64,000 bases of DNA, taken from positions 1 through 64,000 of the forward strand of contig NZ_JAELTU010000008.1 of assembly GCF_016429015.1 (NCBI RefSeq), read 5' to 3'. Positions within the stretch are counted from its first letter, which is position 1. Each line of letters begins with the position of its first letter. Positions 26,532 to 35,557 of the stretch are shown here, one piece after another. Below the pieces are notes generated by a model. That model did no database searches and was not told where the DNA came from. It worked only from the letters and a program-made list of their open reading frames with translations. A program made the translations under genes and the position numbers. The stretch comes from Rhizobium sp. ASV20 (GTDB lineage Bacteria; Pseudomonadota; Alphaproteobacteria; Rhizobiales; Rhizobiaceae).

Positions 26532-27721
26532 GCAACGGCAGCTATTCCCTAGCCACATCCACCTGGGACGAAGCGGAATACCAGGCGATCCAGCGTGTCA
26601 TAGAGTCCAACATGTTCACCATGGGGCCTTATGTACGGGAATTCGAGGAGAAGTTTGCGGCCTATACGGGTAGCCGCTATTGCGTGATGGTGAACTCCGG
26701 TTCTTCGGCAAACCTGCTGATGGTCGCTGCCCTGCGTTTCCGCAAGGAAAATGCCCTGCTGGCCGGCGAAGAGATCATCGTGCCTGCCGTCTCCTGGAGC
26801 ACCACCTACCATCCGCTGCAGCAATATGGGCTCAAGCTCAAGTTCGTGGACGTTGATGGGGACACGCTTAATTACGACCTTCAGGCGCTTTCCGAGGCGG
26901 TCACCGACACGACGCGCGCCATCATGGTCGTCAATCTTCTGGGTAACCCGAACGATTTCGACGCGATCAACAAGATCGTCGGTGATCGAAACATTATCGT
27001 CATCGAAGATAACTGCGAATCCCTCGGCGCGGAGCTCGGCGGTCGCCAGGCCGGCACCTTCGGGCTGATGGGCACCTACAGCTCGTTCTTCAGCCACCAT
27101 ATTTCCACAATGGAAGGTGGAATGGTGGTGACGGATGACGAGGAGCTCTATCACATCATGCTTTCCGTGCGTGCCCACGGCTGGACGCGTAACCTGCCGA
27201 AGAATAATCTCCTGACCGGAACGAAGAGCGACGACGCCTTCGTGGAATCGTTCAAGTTCGTTCTTCCCGGCTACAACCTGCGTCCGCTGGAAATGAGTGG
27301 CGCGATCGGCATCGAGCAGATGCGCAAGTTGCCGACCATGGTTTCCGAACGCCGGAAGAACGCCGAGAAGTTCCTGGAGCTGATGCGCGATTACCCGCAG
27401 TTCCGCACGCAGAAGGAAATCGGCAAGAGCAGTTGGTTCGGATTCAGCCTGATCGTGGAAGCGGATGCTTCCTTCAAGCGCGCCGATGTCGTGCGTGTTT
27501 TCGATGCCCGTCGGATCGACGTGCGCCCTATCGTGGCCGGAAACTTTGCAAAGAACGAAGTGCTACGGTGGTTCGATTACGAAATTCATGGCGAGCTGAA
27601 GAATGCTTACGATCTCGACGTCAACGGCCTCTTCATCGGCAATCATCATTACGAACTCGGAGAACAGTTCGAAATTCTCCGTGCCGCGCTGAATGAACTC
27701 ATCTGGCCGGCAAACAGATGA
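26528..27721 (+). CDS. colD: ColD-like GDP-4-keto-6-deoxymannose 3-dehydratase
   Basis: A 397-residue DegT/DnrJ/EryC1-fold PLP enzyme in which the usual PLP lysine is replaced by histidine: SSFFSHHISTMEGG at residues 185-198, with His190 in the lysine position. That is the signature of ColD, which removes the 3-hydroxyl of GDP-4-keto-6-deoxymannose as the first dedicated step to colitose. Only two or so cysteines are visible (C52, C163), so the iron-sulfur cluster of the related CDP-sugar E1 dehydratase is absent, again favouring ColD. It overlaps both neighbours by 4 bases. Confidence 0.85.
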   Translation: MSNGSYSLATSTWDEAEYQAIQRVIESNMFTMGPYVREFEEKFAAYTGSRYCVMVNSGSSANLLMVAALRFRKENALLAGEEIIVPAVSWSTTYHPLQQYGLKLKFVDVDGDTLNYDLQALSEAVTDTTRAIMVVNLLGNPNDFDAINKIVGDRNIIVIEDNCESLGAELGGRQAGTFGLMGTYSSFFSHHISTMEGGMVVTDDEELYHIMLSVRAHGWTRNLPKNNLLTGTKSDDAFVESFKFVLPGYNLRPLEMSGAIGIEQMRKLPTMVSERRKNAEKFLELMRDYPQFRTQKEIGKSSWFGFSLIVEADASFKRADVVRVFDARRIDVRPIVAGNFAKNEVLRWFDYEIHGELKNAYDLDVNGLFIGNHHYELGEQFEILRAALNELIWPANR

Positions 27722-28584
27722 GCGCGGATGCTGACGATACAGCCGCTGTTGGCGAGCATGCTGCCGGGCCGGTAACCGTGATCACCTCCACGCCTGACGG
27801 TCAGGGCTATTGGCGGGAGCTATGGGAAGGTCGCGAGCTGCTGGGCATGATGGTCTGGCGTGACATGGTCGTGCGCTACAAGCAGACTGCCATGGGCCTT
27901 AGCTGGGCGCTGGTGCGGCCGCTTGCCACGATGCTGGTCTTTTCGCTGGTGTTTGGCAAGATCGCTAAACTGCCTTCTAATGGTGCGCCCTATGCGCTGA
28001 TGGTCTTTGCGGGCCTGCTACCGTGGCTGTTCTTTTCGGCTACCCTGTCGGACGGAAGCAACAGTGTCGTCGGCAATGCGAACCTCGTGTCGAAGGTCTA
28101 TTTTCCACGCCTGATCATTCCGCTGGCCTCCGTTATGGTCGGGTTGGTGGATTTCGTCCTGGCGCTGCTGGTCTATCTGGTGATGTCGTTCGCCTATGGC
28201 ATGCCACCGGGTCTGACAATCCTGTGCCTGCCGCTTTTCCTGCTGCAGCTGTGTCTACTCATCCTGGGCGCCAGCCTTTGGGTTGCGGCTATGAGCGTCT
28301 GGTATCGCGATTACCGTCATCTGCTGCCAGTCGTCCTTCAGCTCGGCGTCTATCTTTCGCCAGTCGGCTTTGCGAGCAGCGTGGTGCCCGAGCAATGGCG
28401 CATGTTGTACGCTCTCAATCCGATGGTCGGAATCATCGGCGGCTTCCGCTGGAGCCTGCTCGGTGAAACGCAGGACCTGCGATTGGTCGAGGTAATCCTG
28501 TCCCTGCTCGTGACCCTTGTTATGCTGTGGACCGGGCTGCGCTTCTTCCGTCGCAGCGAGCACCACTTTTCGGATGCGATCTGA
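27718..28584 (+). CDS. wzm: Polysaccharide ABC exporter permease
   Basis: A 288-residue ABC-2 type membrane protein with about six helices. VWRDMVVRYKQTAMGLSWAL and the cytoplasmic-membrane boundary PRLIIPLASV are typical of Wzm/KpsM-type permeases. It starts inside the stop of colD (ATGA overlap) and is followed 3 bases later by wzt. Together they move the undecaprenyl-linked O-antigen across the inner membrane, so the chain is assembled fully in the cytoplasm. Confidence 0.92.
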   Translation: MSADADDTAAVGEHAAGPVTVITSTPDGQGYWRELWEGRELLGMMVWRDMVVRYKQTAMGLSWALVRPLATMLVFSLVFGKIAKLPSNGAPYALMVFAGLLPWLFFSATLSDGSNSVVGNANLVSKVYFPRLIIPLASVMVGLVDFVLALLVYLVMSFAYGMPPGLTILCLPLFLLQLCLLILGASLWVAAMSVWYRDYRHLLPVVLQLGVYLSPVGFASSVVPEQWRMLYALNPMVGIIGGFRWSLLGETQDLRLVEVILSLLVTLVMLWTGLRFFRRSEHHFSDAI

Positions 28585-28586
28585 TC

Positions 28587-29825
28587 ATGGGCAAGAGTAT
28601 TATTGTCGATGGAATCTCGAAGAAGTTCAGGATCCATCATCAGGAAGAGAAGAAGGGTGTCCGCCGCGGAGTTCTTGGAAGAATTCTGAAAGGCGGGGCG
28701 TCGAAGGAGGCCTCGTCGGACGAGGACTTCTGGGCGCTGCGCGATATTAGTTTCGATGTCGAGCATGGCGAGCGCATGGCGATAGTCGGTCGCAACGGCG
28801 CCGGAAAATCGACGCTGCTGAAGATTCTCTCTCGCGTTATGTCGCCGACGGAAGGTCGCATCGAAATCCGGGGGCGGCTGAGCAGCCTGCTGGAAGTCGG
28901 AACCGGCTTCCATCCCGAATTGACCGGCCGCGAGAACGTCTATCTCAACGGCGCTCTGCTTGGCATGTCGCGCAACGAGGTGCGCAAGAAATTCGACGCG
29001 ATCGTCGATTTCGCGGAGGTGGAACGTTTTCTGGATACGCCCGTCAAACGCTACTCGAGCGGGATGTATGTGCGGCTGGCCTTTGCCGTTTCGGCTTTCC
29101 TCGAACCGGATATCGTCGTTCTGGACGAGGTCCTGTCGGTCGGCGACGCGCGGTTCCAGCAGAAGTCCTACGCAAAGATGCGTGAGCTGGCCTCGCAGGG
29201 ACGGACCGTGCTTTTCGTCAGCCACAGTATGAGCGCCGTTAAGGACCTGTGCGAGACGGCAATTCTCATCGAGCACGGCCGCATCAAGCAGAAGACACGC
29301 GTTGATGATGCGATTGGCGACTACATGCGGCATGCCATGCATGTCGATGGCGCAAACATGCCGCTGGAGACGGATCAGATCGATCTGCTCGCGATGCATG
29401 TCACCCAGGGCGGACGCAAGAACCCGAACTTCAACTTCGAGGGTGACCTGCCGATCAATATCGAGTTGATCTACCAGGTGAAGGAATCCCTGAGGGATTT
29501 CCGGATGGGCTTCTATATCAAGAGCGTCTTCGGCGAGATAATTTCCCGGGTTCTCCTTGCTGATCGTGCCCCCGACATGGAAAGCGTCGAGCCGGGTACC
29601 TATCGTGCGAAGGCGCAGATTCCGGCGAGCTTCCTGGTGGCCGGCGACTATGTGCTGGAGGTCCACTCCAGCCAGTTTGGTGTGCGGGATTTCTTTGCCA
29701 GCAATGCGCTGCAGCCGTTCCGCATCGGCCGCCCGACATTGTTCAACCTGCAGCATGAGCGCGAGCAGACATTCGGTCATGTCTATCTGCAGCCTCAGTG
29801 GCAACTCGAACGGATCTCCGACTGA
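28587..29825 (+). CDS. wzt: Polysaccharide ABC exporter ATPase with C-terminal carbohydrate-binding domain
   Basis: A 412-residue Wzt. The N-terminal ATPase domain (about 1-250) has Walker A GRNGAGKST, the signature YSSGMYVRLAFAVSA, and Walker B DIVVLDEVLSVGD. The last ~150 residues form the Wzt C-terminal domain that reads the capping structure of the finished chain and sets export specificity. ATG 28587 is preferred over an upstream frame that overlaps wzm. The presence of this domain predicts that the polymer carries a terminal cap. Confidence 0.92.
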   Translation: MGKSIIVDGISKKFRIHHQEEKKGVRRGVLGRILKGGASKEASSDEDFWALRDISFDVEHGERMAIVGRNGAGKSTLLKILSRVMSPTEGRIEIRGRLSSLLEVGTGFHPELTGRENVYLNGALLGMSRNEVRKKFDAIVDFAEVERFLDTPVKRYSSGMYVRLAFAVSAFLEPDIVVLDEVLSVGDARFQQKSYAKMRELASQGRTVLFVSHSMSAVKDLCETAILIEHGRIKQKTRVDDAIGDYMRHAMHVDGANMPLETDQIDLLAMHVTQGGRKNPNFNFEGDLPINIELIYQVKESLRDFRMGFYIKSVFGEIISRVLLADRAPDMESVEPGTYRAKAQIPASFLVAGDYVLEVHSSQFGVRDFFASNALQPFRIGRPTLFNLQHEREQTFGHVYLQPQWQLERISD

Positions 29826-29827
29826 CG

Positions 29828-30823
29828 ATGCTGGATATCAAGCTGACCACATGTGCGCCGAACTGGCCTTGGGCACGACAGACGCCCAAGGGCAGGCTGC
29901 AATGGGGTCCGTTCCGGTTCCATGTGGACCAGCCCGTTGAGCGGTGCGACGCATGGGTGGTGTTTGAATCTCTATCCGCGCCTGATGAAACCGTCTGCGC
30001 GCCGGAAAACGTCGTCTTCATCGCAGGCGAACCGGATTCCGTCGGTTCCTACAGGCAGGCATTCCTGCAGCAATTTTCCCATGTCATCAGCGGGCGCAGC
30101 GACCTTTGGCATGACGGGCAGATCAGATTTCAGCAGGGCCATCCCTGGTTCGTCGAGAAAAGCTTTGATGAACTTGCGGCAATGCAACCTTTCCCCAAGC
30201 AGCGGGACATCTGTGTCATCTCTTCAGACAAAGCCTTTACGGATGGTCACCGGGCCCGGCTGGAATTCGTCGACAAGCTGAAGGCCAGCTTTGGCGACCG
30301 CGTCGATGTCTGGGGCCGCGGGATCCGTGATTTCGACAGCAAATGGGATCTTCTGTCGCCATACAGGTTCGCAATCGTACTGGAGAACTATGCGGGGCCT
30401 GACTGGCTGACCGAGAAACTGCCGGACGCCTTGCTTGCCTATTGCTATCCGATCTATCACGGTTGCAGCAATCTGGAGCGTTACCTGCCTGACAATGCAT
30501 GCCTGCGGATCGACATGGGCGATCCGGAAGCCGCCCTGAAAGACATCGAGCACCTCCTGAATGTGCCTGATGCCTATGAAAATCGGCTGGCGGATATTGC
30601 CGACGCTCGCCTATACTACCTCTATAGCTTGCAGTTCTTCGCCAATATCTCGACTAGATTGCAGGCCCTCATGGTCGATGGTCCAGCGGAGAGGATCATG
30701 TTGAAACCCAACGCTGATTTTCCGGCTGTGGTAGCACAGGAAGCGCCGGTGGAGATGAATGCATTACCGGGCGGAATGCTTGGCAGAATATATGCCAGGT
30801 TCCTTGGCCGCGGAAGCAGATAA
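29828..30823 (+). CDS. Family 10 (alpha-1,3-fucosyltransferase type) glycosyltransferase
   Basis: A 331-residue GT10 protein. The donor-binding signature is clear: FAIVLENYAGPDWLTEKLPDAL followed by YCYPIYHGCSN. It transfers fucose, or a similar 6-deoxy sugar such as colitose, from a GDP donor, in agreement with the gmd-colC/fcl-colD genes just upstream. ATG 29828 lies 3 bases after the wzt stop. Confidence 0.82.
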   Translation: MLDIKLTTCAPNWPWARQTPKGRLQWGPFRFHVDQPVERCDAWVVFESLSAPDETVCAPENVVFIAGEPDSVGSYRQAFLQQFSHVISGRSDLWHDGQIRFQQGHPWFVEKSFDELAAMQPFPKQRDICVISSDKAFTDGHRARLEFVDKLKASFGDRVDVWGRGIRDFDSKWDLLSPYRFAIVLENYAGPDWLTEKLPDALLAYCYPIYHGCSNLERYLPDNACLRIDMGDPEAALKDIEHLLNVPDAYENRLADIADARLYYLYSLQFFANISTRLQALMVDGPAERIMLKPNADFPAVVAQEAPVEMNALPGGMLGRIYARFLGRGSR

Positions 30824-30832
30824 CGGAAAGCC

Positions 30833-31705
30833 ATGGCCGGACGCGCGATCATCTCAAGGTTGAAGAGGCTGATTTCCAGATCGGCACAGCTGATTGTCGC
30901 GCAGGGACTTCGTCCGGAAGCCGCTGCATTGCTTGGAATTTCTCGCCATGGAGTGGCGGGTGACCAGAGTCAGCGCGCTGCTGCTGAATGGATATTGCGC
31001 CTTGCCGTGGCGCGAGGTCCCGCCGATCTGCTCACGGCTTCAGAATCGCGCGAGGAACGTCTTGCGAAGACACCGAGTGCCGCCGCCATGGAATGGGCGC
31101 GCTGGGTCGCTAGGGATTGCGTGGCGAGCGATGTGCATGGCGCGCTGGAGATGCCGCTTGTCAACAGCATCGATTCCGACAGCGTCACCGCGCCGTTCCT
31201 TGCCGGTGAAAACATAAAGGTAATGCAGGGCAGCATAATTTCGTCGGACAGCCAGATAGGCGGAAATACCTATATCGGCTTCAACTGCCATGTGACCAAG
31301 GCGCAGATCGGCCGCTATGTTTCCATCGCCGACGGCGTTCTGGTCGGGCCTGGAGAGCATTTCCTCGATCAGGTATCGACCAGTTCGCTTTTCTACGAAG
31401 AGCCTTATGCGAAGCTGACCCGCGCCGACTGCGTCATCCATAACGATGTCTGGATAGGCGCGTCGTGCATCATAAGACGCGGTGTGACGATAGGCACTGG
31501 AGCGGTCATAGGAGCCAACTCTTTCGTCAACCACGATGTCGAACCGTTTTCGATCATTGCCGGTTCGCCCGCACGGCACATCGGCTATCGATTTCCGCAA
31601 GACAAGATCAAAGTCCTTCTCGAAAGTCGCTGGTGGGAGCTGCCGGCTTCCGAGGCCAGGCAGCGCATAGACATGCTCACATCGGAGCTGAAGTTATCGT
31701 CATGA
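30833..31705 (+). CDS. Left-handed beta-helix O-acetyltransferase
   Basis: A 290-residue protein. From about residue 120 on it shows hexapeptide repeats (IGGNTYIGFNCHV..., IGRYVSIADGVLVGPGEH, NDVWIGASCIIRRGVTIGTGAVIGANSFV) and the CatB-like GSPARHIGYRF ending, so it is an acetyl-CoA-dependent O-acetyltransferase that decorates the polysaccharide. The N-terminal ~110 residues are helical and unrecognised. The ATGA overlap with the next gene indicates co-translation. Confidence 0.82.
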   Translation: MAGRAIISRLKRLISRSAQLIVAQGLRPEAAALLGISRHGVAGDQSQRAAAEWILRLAVARGPADLLTASESREERLAKTPSAAAMEWARWVARDCVASDVHGALEMPLVNSIDSDSVTAPFLAGENIKVMQGSIISSDSQIGGNTYIGFNCHVTKAQIGRYVSIADGVLVGPGEHFLDQVSTSSLFYEEPYAKLTRADCVIHNDVWIGASCIIRRGVTIGTGAVIGANSFVNHDVEPFSIIAGSPARHIGYRFPQDKIKVLLESRWWELPASEARQRIDMLTSELKLSS

Positions 31706-32562
31706 TTGTTAGCCGACTAATCGGTGGCCTTGGCAACCAGATGTTTCAATACGCTGTGGGGCGGGCGCTGGCCGAAAGGCGCGGCGTTCCATTCCGCATT
31801 GATCGGCGCGCGTTCTCGGACTACAAGACGCATGCCTTCGGTATGTGTTGCTTCCAGGCATCGCTGTCGGACGCCCCGGAAAATCACCTGCCTCGTGCGC
31901 CAAGCGAAAGTCGTCTGCAGCGTCTGCTGCGAAGGTTTCTGCCTGCGCCGCTGTCGATTTACACGGAGCGCGCATTTACGTTCGACGAACAGGTGCTGAG
32001 CCTGCCGGACAATACCTACCTGGACGGCTATTGGCAGTCCGAGAAATATTTCAACGATTTTGCTGACGTCATCCGGGCGGATTTCACGGTACGTCATCCG
32101 CCGAGTGCCGCAAACCAGCGTTGGCTTGAGCAGATCGCGGCCACCCATTCCGTATCGCTGCATGTCCGTCGGGGCGACTACGTCTCGACGCCGTCGTCGG
32201 CGGCATTCCATGGGACCTGCGGTCTCGATTACTACGAGCGCGCGATTGCCTATCTGCGTGAAAGGACTGGCCTCGAGCTGGTCGTCTATGTCTTCTCCGA
32301 CGATCCCGACTGGGTTGCCGCCAACCTGAAACTTCCCTGCGCGATGCATCTCGTGAGCGACAACGATGCGGCGACGAACTACGAGGACCTGCGGCTGATG
32401 ACGGCCTGTCGGCACCATGTCATCGCCAACAGCTCGTTCAGCTGGTGGGGTGCATGGCTGGATGGCCGGCCTGATTCTATTACGGTCGCACCCGCGCAGT
32501 GGTTTGCCGGGAGCACGCCCGATCCGCGCGACCTGCTTCCGCAACGATGGGTACGGCTATGA
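31702..32562 (+). CDS. Family 11 (alpha-1,2-fucosyltransferase type) glycosyltransferase
   Basis: A 286-residue GT11 enzyme. It has the start RLIGGLGNQMFQYAVGRAL, the HVRRGDYV motif, YVFSDDPDWV, and NSSFSWWGAWL, all family signatures. GT11 members transfer L-fucose from GDP-fucose; in some E. coli O-antigens they transfer colitose. The start at 31702 overlaps the preceding stop by 4 bases; longer versions of the frame only read through the acetyltransferase gene. Confidence 0.9.
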   Translation: MIVSRLIGGLGNQMFQYAVGRALAERRGVPFRIDRRAFSDYKTHAFGMCCFQASLSDAPENHLPRAPSESRLQRLLRRFLPAPLSIYTERAFTFDEQVLSLPDNTYLDGYWQSEKYFNDFADVIRADFTVRHPPSAANQRWLEQIAATHSVSLHVRRGDYVSTPSSAAFHGTCGLDYYERAIAYLRERTGLELVVYVFSDDPDWVAANLKLPCAMHLVSDNDAATNYEDLRLMTACRHHVIANSSFSWWGAWLDGRPDSITVAPAQWFAGSTPDPRDLLPQRWVRL

Positions 32563-33635
32563 ACGGTGAAGGCGCCGTCCCGGCGCTAAGCGTGGTTATC
32601 CCGACCTACAATGCAGAAAAGCACGTGGCCGAGGCGGTTGCGAGCGTTCTCAGCCAGGATTTTGCCGATTTCGAGCTTCTGCTGGTGGATGACGGCTCGA
32701 CGGATGGCACGAGCGCCATCCTGCAGTCCCTGACGGAGGATCCTCGGGTAAGACTGCTCCGCAACGGCCAGAACATGGGCCTGATCGCCACGCTCCATCA
32801 TGCCTACGCGCAATGCAGGGCGCCGCTGATCGCGCGCATGGATGCGGACGACATATGTGATCCTGCACGTTTTGCATGGCAAGTTGCCTTCCTCAGGGCC
32901 AATCCAGATGTGGCGATAGTAGGCGGAGCCATCCGCTTCTTTGGCAACGTGTCGCCGAACGACTTTCATTTCCCGATGGATCATGCGGCCATACAGGTCG
33001 CCATGCTCTTCTATTGCCCGCTTGCCCATCCCGCCCTGATGTTCAGGCGGGAGCTGATCGACCAAGGCCTCATGCAATATGACGACGCCTTCCGCCATGC
33101 AGAGGATTATCATCTCTGGAGCCGCCTGCTGCTGAAGGTCAAAGCGGCCAACCTACACGAGGTTGTCCTGAACTACCGCCTGCATGCGCGGCAGGTGAGT
33201 TCGGATTCGTCAGACAAGCAATATGCGGCCTCCCTGCGGGTTCGGCGGCAGATGCTGGAGGAAAGCGGCGTCGTTCCGGAAGATGAAGAGGTCGCACTGC
33301 ATGAAAGCGTGATCCTGGAGCGACCGCTGCCGGTGCCGGATTATATGGCAAGATTGGCGGCATGGTTCCGGCGGCTGGAGCGGGCGAACGAGGACAGCGC
33401 CTACTGGGACGCTGCAGCGCTGCATTCGCTGCTTCGCGGTAAGTTCCTTGCAACGGCGCAGAGGACCGGATCAAGTCTTGCCAAGCTCTCGGACGATCCG
33501 GCCACCAGGCCCTACGTGTCCAGCGACGATGTTGGGCTCGCGAGGGAGTGGCAACGCCAGCGCCTGATCGTGCGCGTGAAGCGGCGTGTCAGGACATTGC
33601 TTTGGCGGCTTTCAACGAAAATCGGGAGGTCGTGA
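32559..33635 (+). CDS. Family 2 glycosyltransferase with long C-terminal tail
   Basis: A 358-residue GT2 enzyme. SVVIPTYNAEKHVAEAVASVLSQ, LLVDDGSTDGT, ARMDADDICDP (DxD) and the late HAEDYHLWSRLLL give a complete GT-A domain. The last ~110 residues are helical and basic, suggesting membrane association. It overlaps the previous gene by 4 bases (ATGA). Confidence 0.85.
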   Translation: MNGEGAVPALSVVIPTYNAEKHVAEAVASVLSQDFADFELLLVDDGSTDGTSAILQSLTEDPRVRLLRNGQNMGLIATLHHAYAQCRAPLIARMDADDICDPARFAWQVAFLRANPDVAIVGGAIRFFGNVSPNDFHFPMDHAAIQVAMLFYCPLAHPALMFRRELIDQGLMQYDDAFRHAEDYHLWSRLLLKVKAANLHEVVLNYRLHARQVSSDSSDKQYAASLRVRRQMLEESGVVPEDEEVALHESVILERPLPVPDYMARLAAWFRRLERANEDSAYWDAAALHSLLRGKFLATAQRTGSSLAKLSDDPATRPYVSSDDVGLAREWQRQRLIVRVKRRVRTLLWRLSTKIGRS

Positions 33636-34564
33636 TGGACGAGCGTCGGGCAACTCCGGCGGATCTAGTGAGCATCGTCATGCGCACAGTCGGTGGCCGG
33701 CCTCGCGAAATCCGCCGCGCTCTGGAAAGCGTCATGGCCAATATCTGGCGGCCTCTCGAGGTGGTGATCGTCTACCAGGGGCCGGATGACGGGCAATGGG
33801 CCGACATGCAGACGCTGCCGGGCGCATTTCCGGCGTTGTCGATCAGCGTCATCAGGAATGCCGGGCTGGGAGACAGGCGCGCCGAAAATCTCAACATCGG
33901 CTGGGAGGCGGCGAGAGGGCGCTATCTGGGCTTCCTCGACGATGACGACACGCTTGAGCCCCGACATGTCGAGCTTCTCCGGAAGGCAATAGAAGAAAGC
34001 GGGCGCGCCTGGGCCTATGGGCAGGTCGTCTTGCGCAAGGAAGACGAGTCGTTGCAGGTGGTGTCGGAAACCCGTCCCTTCCGAAGACATGCCTTTTCCC
34101 TAAAGGCTCTCTGGGAGGAGAATTTCCTGCCGATCCACAGCTTCCTGATCGACCGGACGAGATTGCATGAAATCCTGCGGAGTAGGCCGTTCTGCGAGGA
34201 GCTGGACCGCTCTGAGGACTGGGATTTCCTGCTGAGGCTGGCCTTCCGTCACGAGCCGGCCGTGTTGGAGGACTTTACCGCAACCTATTACATCAGCACC
34301 GGCGCTCGGAACACGAACCTCTCGCTGACCAGCGGTGCGGCCGACGAAGTGCGCAAGCGCCTCAATCTGCAAGCCTGGGAGCGGTGCGAATTGCTGGTCG
34401 AACAGCGGAAGGCTGCGCTGATCGCTCCCCTTTGGTGGGCGCAAGGCTACTTTGTAACCGAGACGCCCCAGTCGCAAGATGATACACCGAAGCAGGCTAC
34501 CCGCAGGACGTTTCGCCAGCGCGCCCTGCGCAAACTGATCAGAATTTTGGAGCGATGGCTTTGA
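33635..34564 (+). CDS. Family 2 glycosyltransferase
   Basis: A 309-residue GT2-like enzyme. LVSIVMRTVGGRPREIRRALESV starts the fold and YLGFLDDDDTLEPRHVE is the metal-binding DDD segment; ELDRSEDWDFLLRLA is the conserved catalytic-site helix. The ATG shares one base with the preceding stop, with GGGAGG upstream. Sugar and linkage cannot be read from sequence. Confidence 0.82.
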   Translation: MDERRATPADLVSIVMRTVGGRPREIRRALESVMANIWRPLEVVIVYQGPDDGQWADMQTLPGAFPALSISVIRNAGLGDRRAENLNIGWEAARGRYLGFLDDDDTLEPRHVELLRKAIEESGRAWAYGQVVLRKEDESLQVVSETRPFRRHAFSLKALWEENFLPIHSFLIDRTRLHEILRSRPFCEELDRSEDWDFLLRLAFRHEPAVLEDFTATYYISTGARNTNLSLTSGAADEVRKRLNLQAWERCELLVEQRKAALIAPLWWAQGYFVTETPQSQDDTPKQATRRTFRQRALRKLIRILERWL

Positions 34565-35538
34565 AGGTTTCCATCTGCGTCCCTGCATACAAGCAGGTCG
34601 AATTCCTCCGCGAGACCTTGCGATCGGTGGAGGCGCAGGATTTCACCGACTACGAAATCATCATTACCGATGATTCGCCCGACTCCAGCGTGCGCGATCT
34701 GGTTACCGAGTTCTCCTTCGGTGATAAACTCCGCTATTTCCACAATTCGCCTGCACTGGGCTCGCCGCTCAACTGGAACGCGGCCGTGGCATTGGCACGA
34801 GGAGAATACGTCAAGATTCTGCATCATGACGACCATTTCATCCGACCCGATGCATTGCGGCTCTTCGTGAAGCTTCTCGACGAAAATCCGGATGTCGATT
34901 TCGGTTTTTGCGCCACGCGCGTTAATCATGTCGACAGCGGTCTCCAGCGCATCCACCGTCCGACGGACAAGCAGCTCGACGATCTGAGGGCGGATCCCGC
35001 GAGCCTGTTCATCGGCAATTGCATCGGCGCGCCCAGTGCGACGATCAGCCGGCGTTCAGGCAATCTGGATTATGATGGCCGGATGAAATGGTTGGTCGAC
35101 ATCGACTACTATTTCCGAATGCTCGTGCAGAACCGCAAATTCGCATTCACCGCCGAGGCGCTGATCTCGACGCCGACCAATGCCACCCATCAGGTGACCG
35201 AGATTTGCCGAGACGACATTCAGGTCGAACTCGGCGAAGCGATGCTCCTGTTCGAACGTTTCAATGCGCAGCAGCGTGAAAACCCATTAGTGAAGGGCGG
35301 CTGGATGAACCTTTTCCGGCGCTTCAAGATCCGCCGGCTTGGCCAACTCTCCACCTATGGAATTTCCATATCCGGAGATCGGGGGTATTTCCTTCCGTTG
35401 ATGAGGTGGAGCCGGTGGTCTCTCTTAATGGAACCACGATTGACACTTACTAAAATATTCTACCGCCTATATCCCCACGTCCCGGCACCTGTCAGGCAGG
35501 TTCTCAAGTTCGTGTCTGGCCGGGAAGTACGGCACTGA
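34555..35538 (+). CDS. Family 2 glycosyltransferase, last intact gene before the decayed rml genes
   Basis: A 327-residue GT2 enzyme with KVSICVPAYKQVEFLRETLRSVEAQ, IIITDDSPDSS, YVKILHHDDHFIRPD and WLVDIDYYFRML. It overlaps the preceding gene by 10 bases. The next gene in the same direction is a broken rmlC only 19 bases on. Confidence 0.85.
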   Translation: MALKVSICVPAYKQVEFLRETLRSVEAQDFTDYEIIITDDSPDSSVRDLVTEFSFGDKLRYFHNSPALGSPLNWNAAVALARGEYVKILHHDDHFIRPDALRLFVKLLDENPDVDFGFCATRVNHVDSGLQRIHRPTDKQLDDLRADPASLFIGNCIGAPSATISRRSGNLDYDGRMKWLVDIDYYFRMLVQNRKFAFTAEALISTPTNATHQVTEICRDDIQVELGEAMLLFERFNAQQRENPLVKGGWMNLFRRFKIRRLGQLSTYGISISGDRGYFLPLMRWSRWSLLMEPRLTLTKIFYRLYPHVPAPVRQVLKFVSGREVRH

Positions 35539-35557
35539 AATATTTAAAGGGAGTGCC

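Noticed and set aside
25500..26558. A 352-codon open frame on the minus strand opposite the Fcl-like gene
   Set aside because: Antisense shadow of a well-supported SDR gene within a tightly overlapping operon.
26528..27721. Ordinary sugar aminotransferase (DegT family)
   Set aside because: The PLP lysine is replaced by His in the ColD signature, so transamination through a lysine aldimine is not expected.
28350..29804. A 484-codon minus-strand open frame opposite wzt
   Set aside because: wzt has full ATPase motifs and correct spacing; the minus frame has no domain and no ribosome site.
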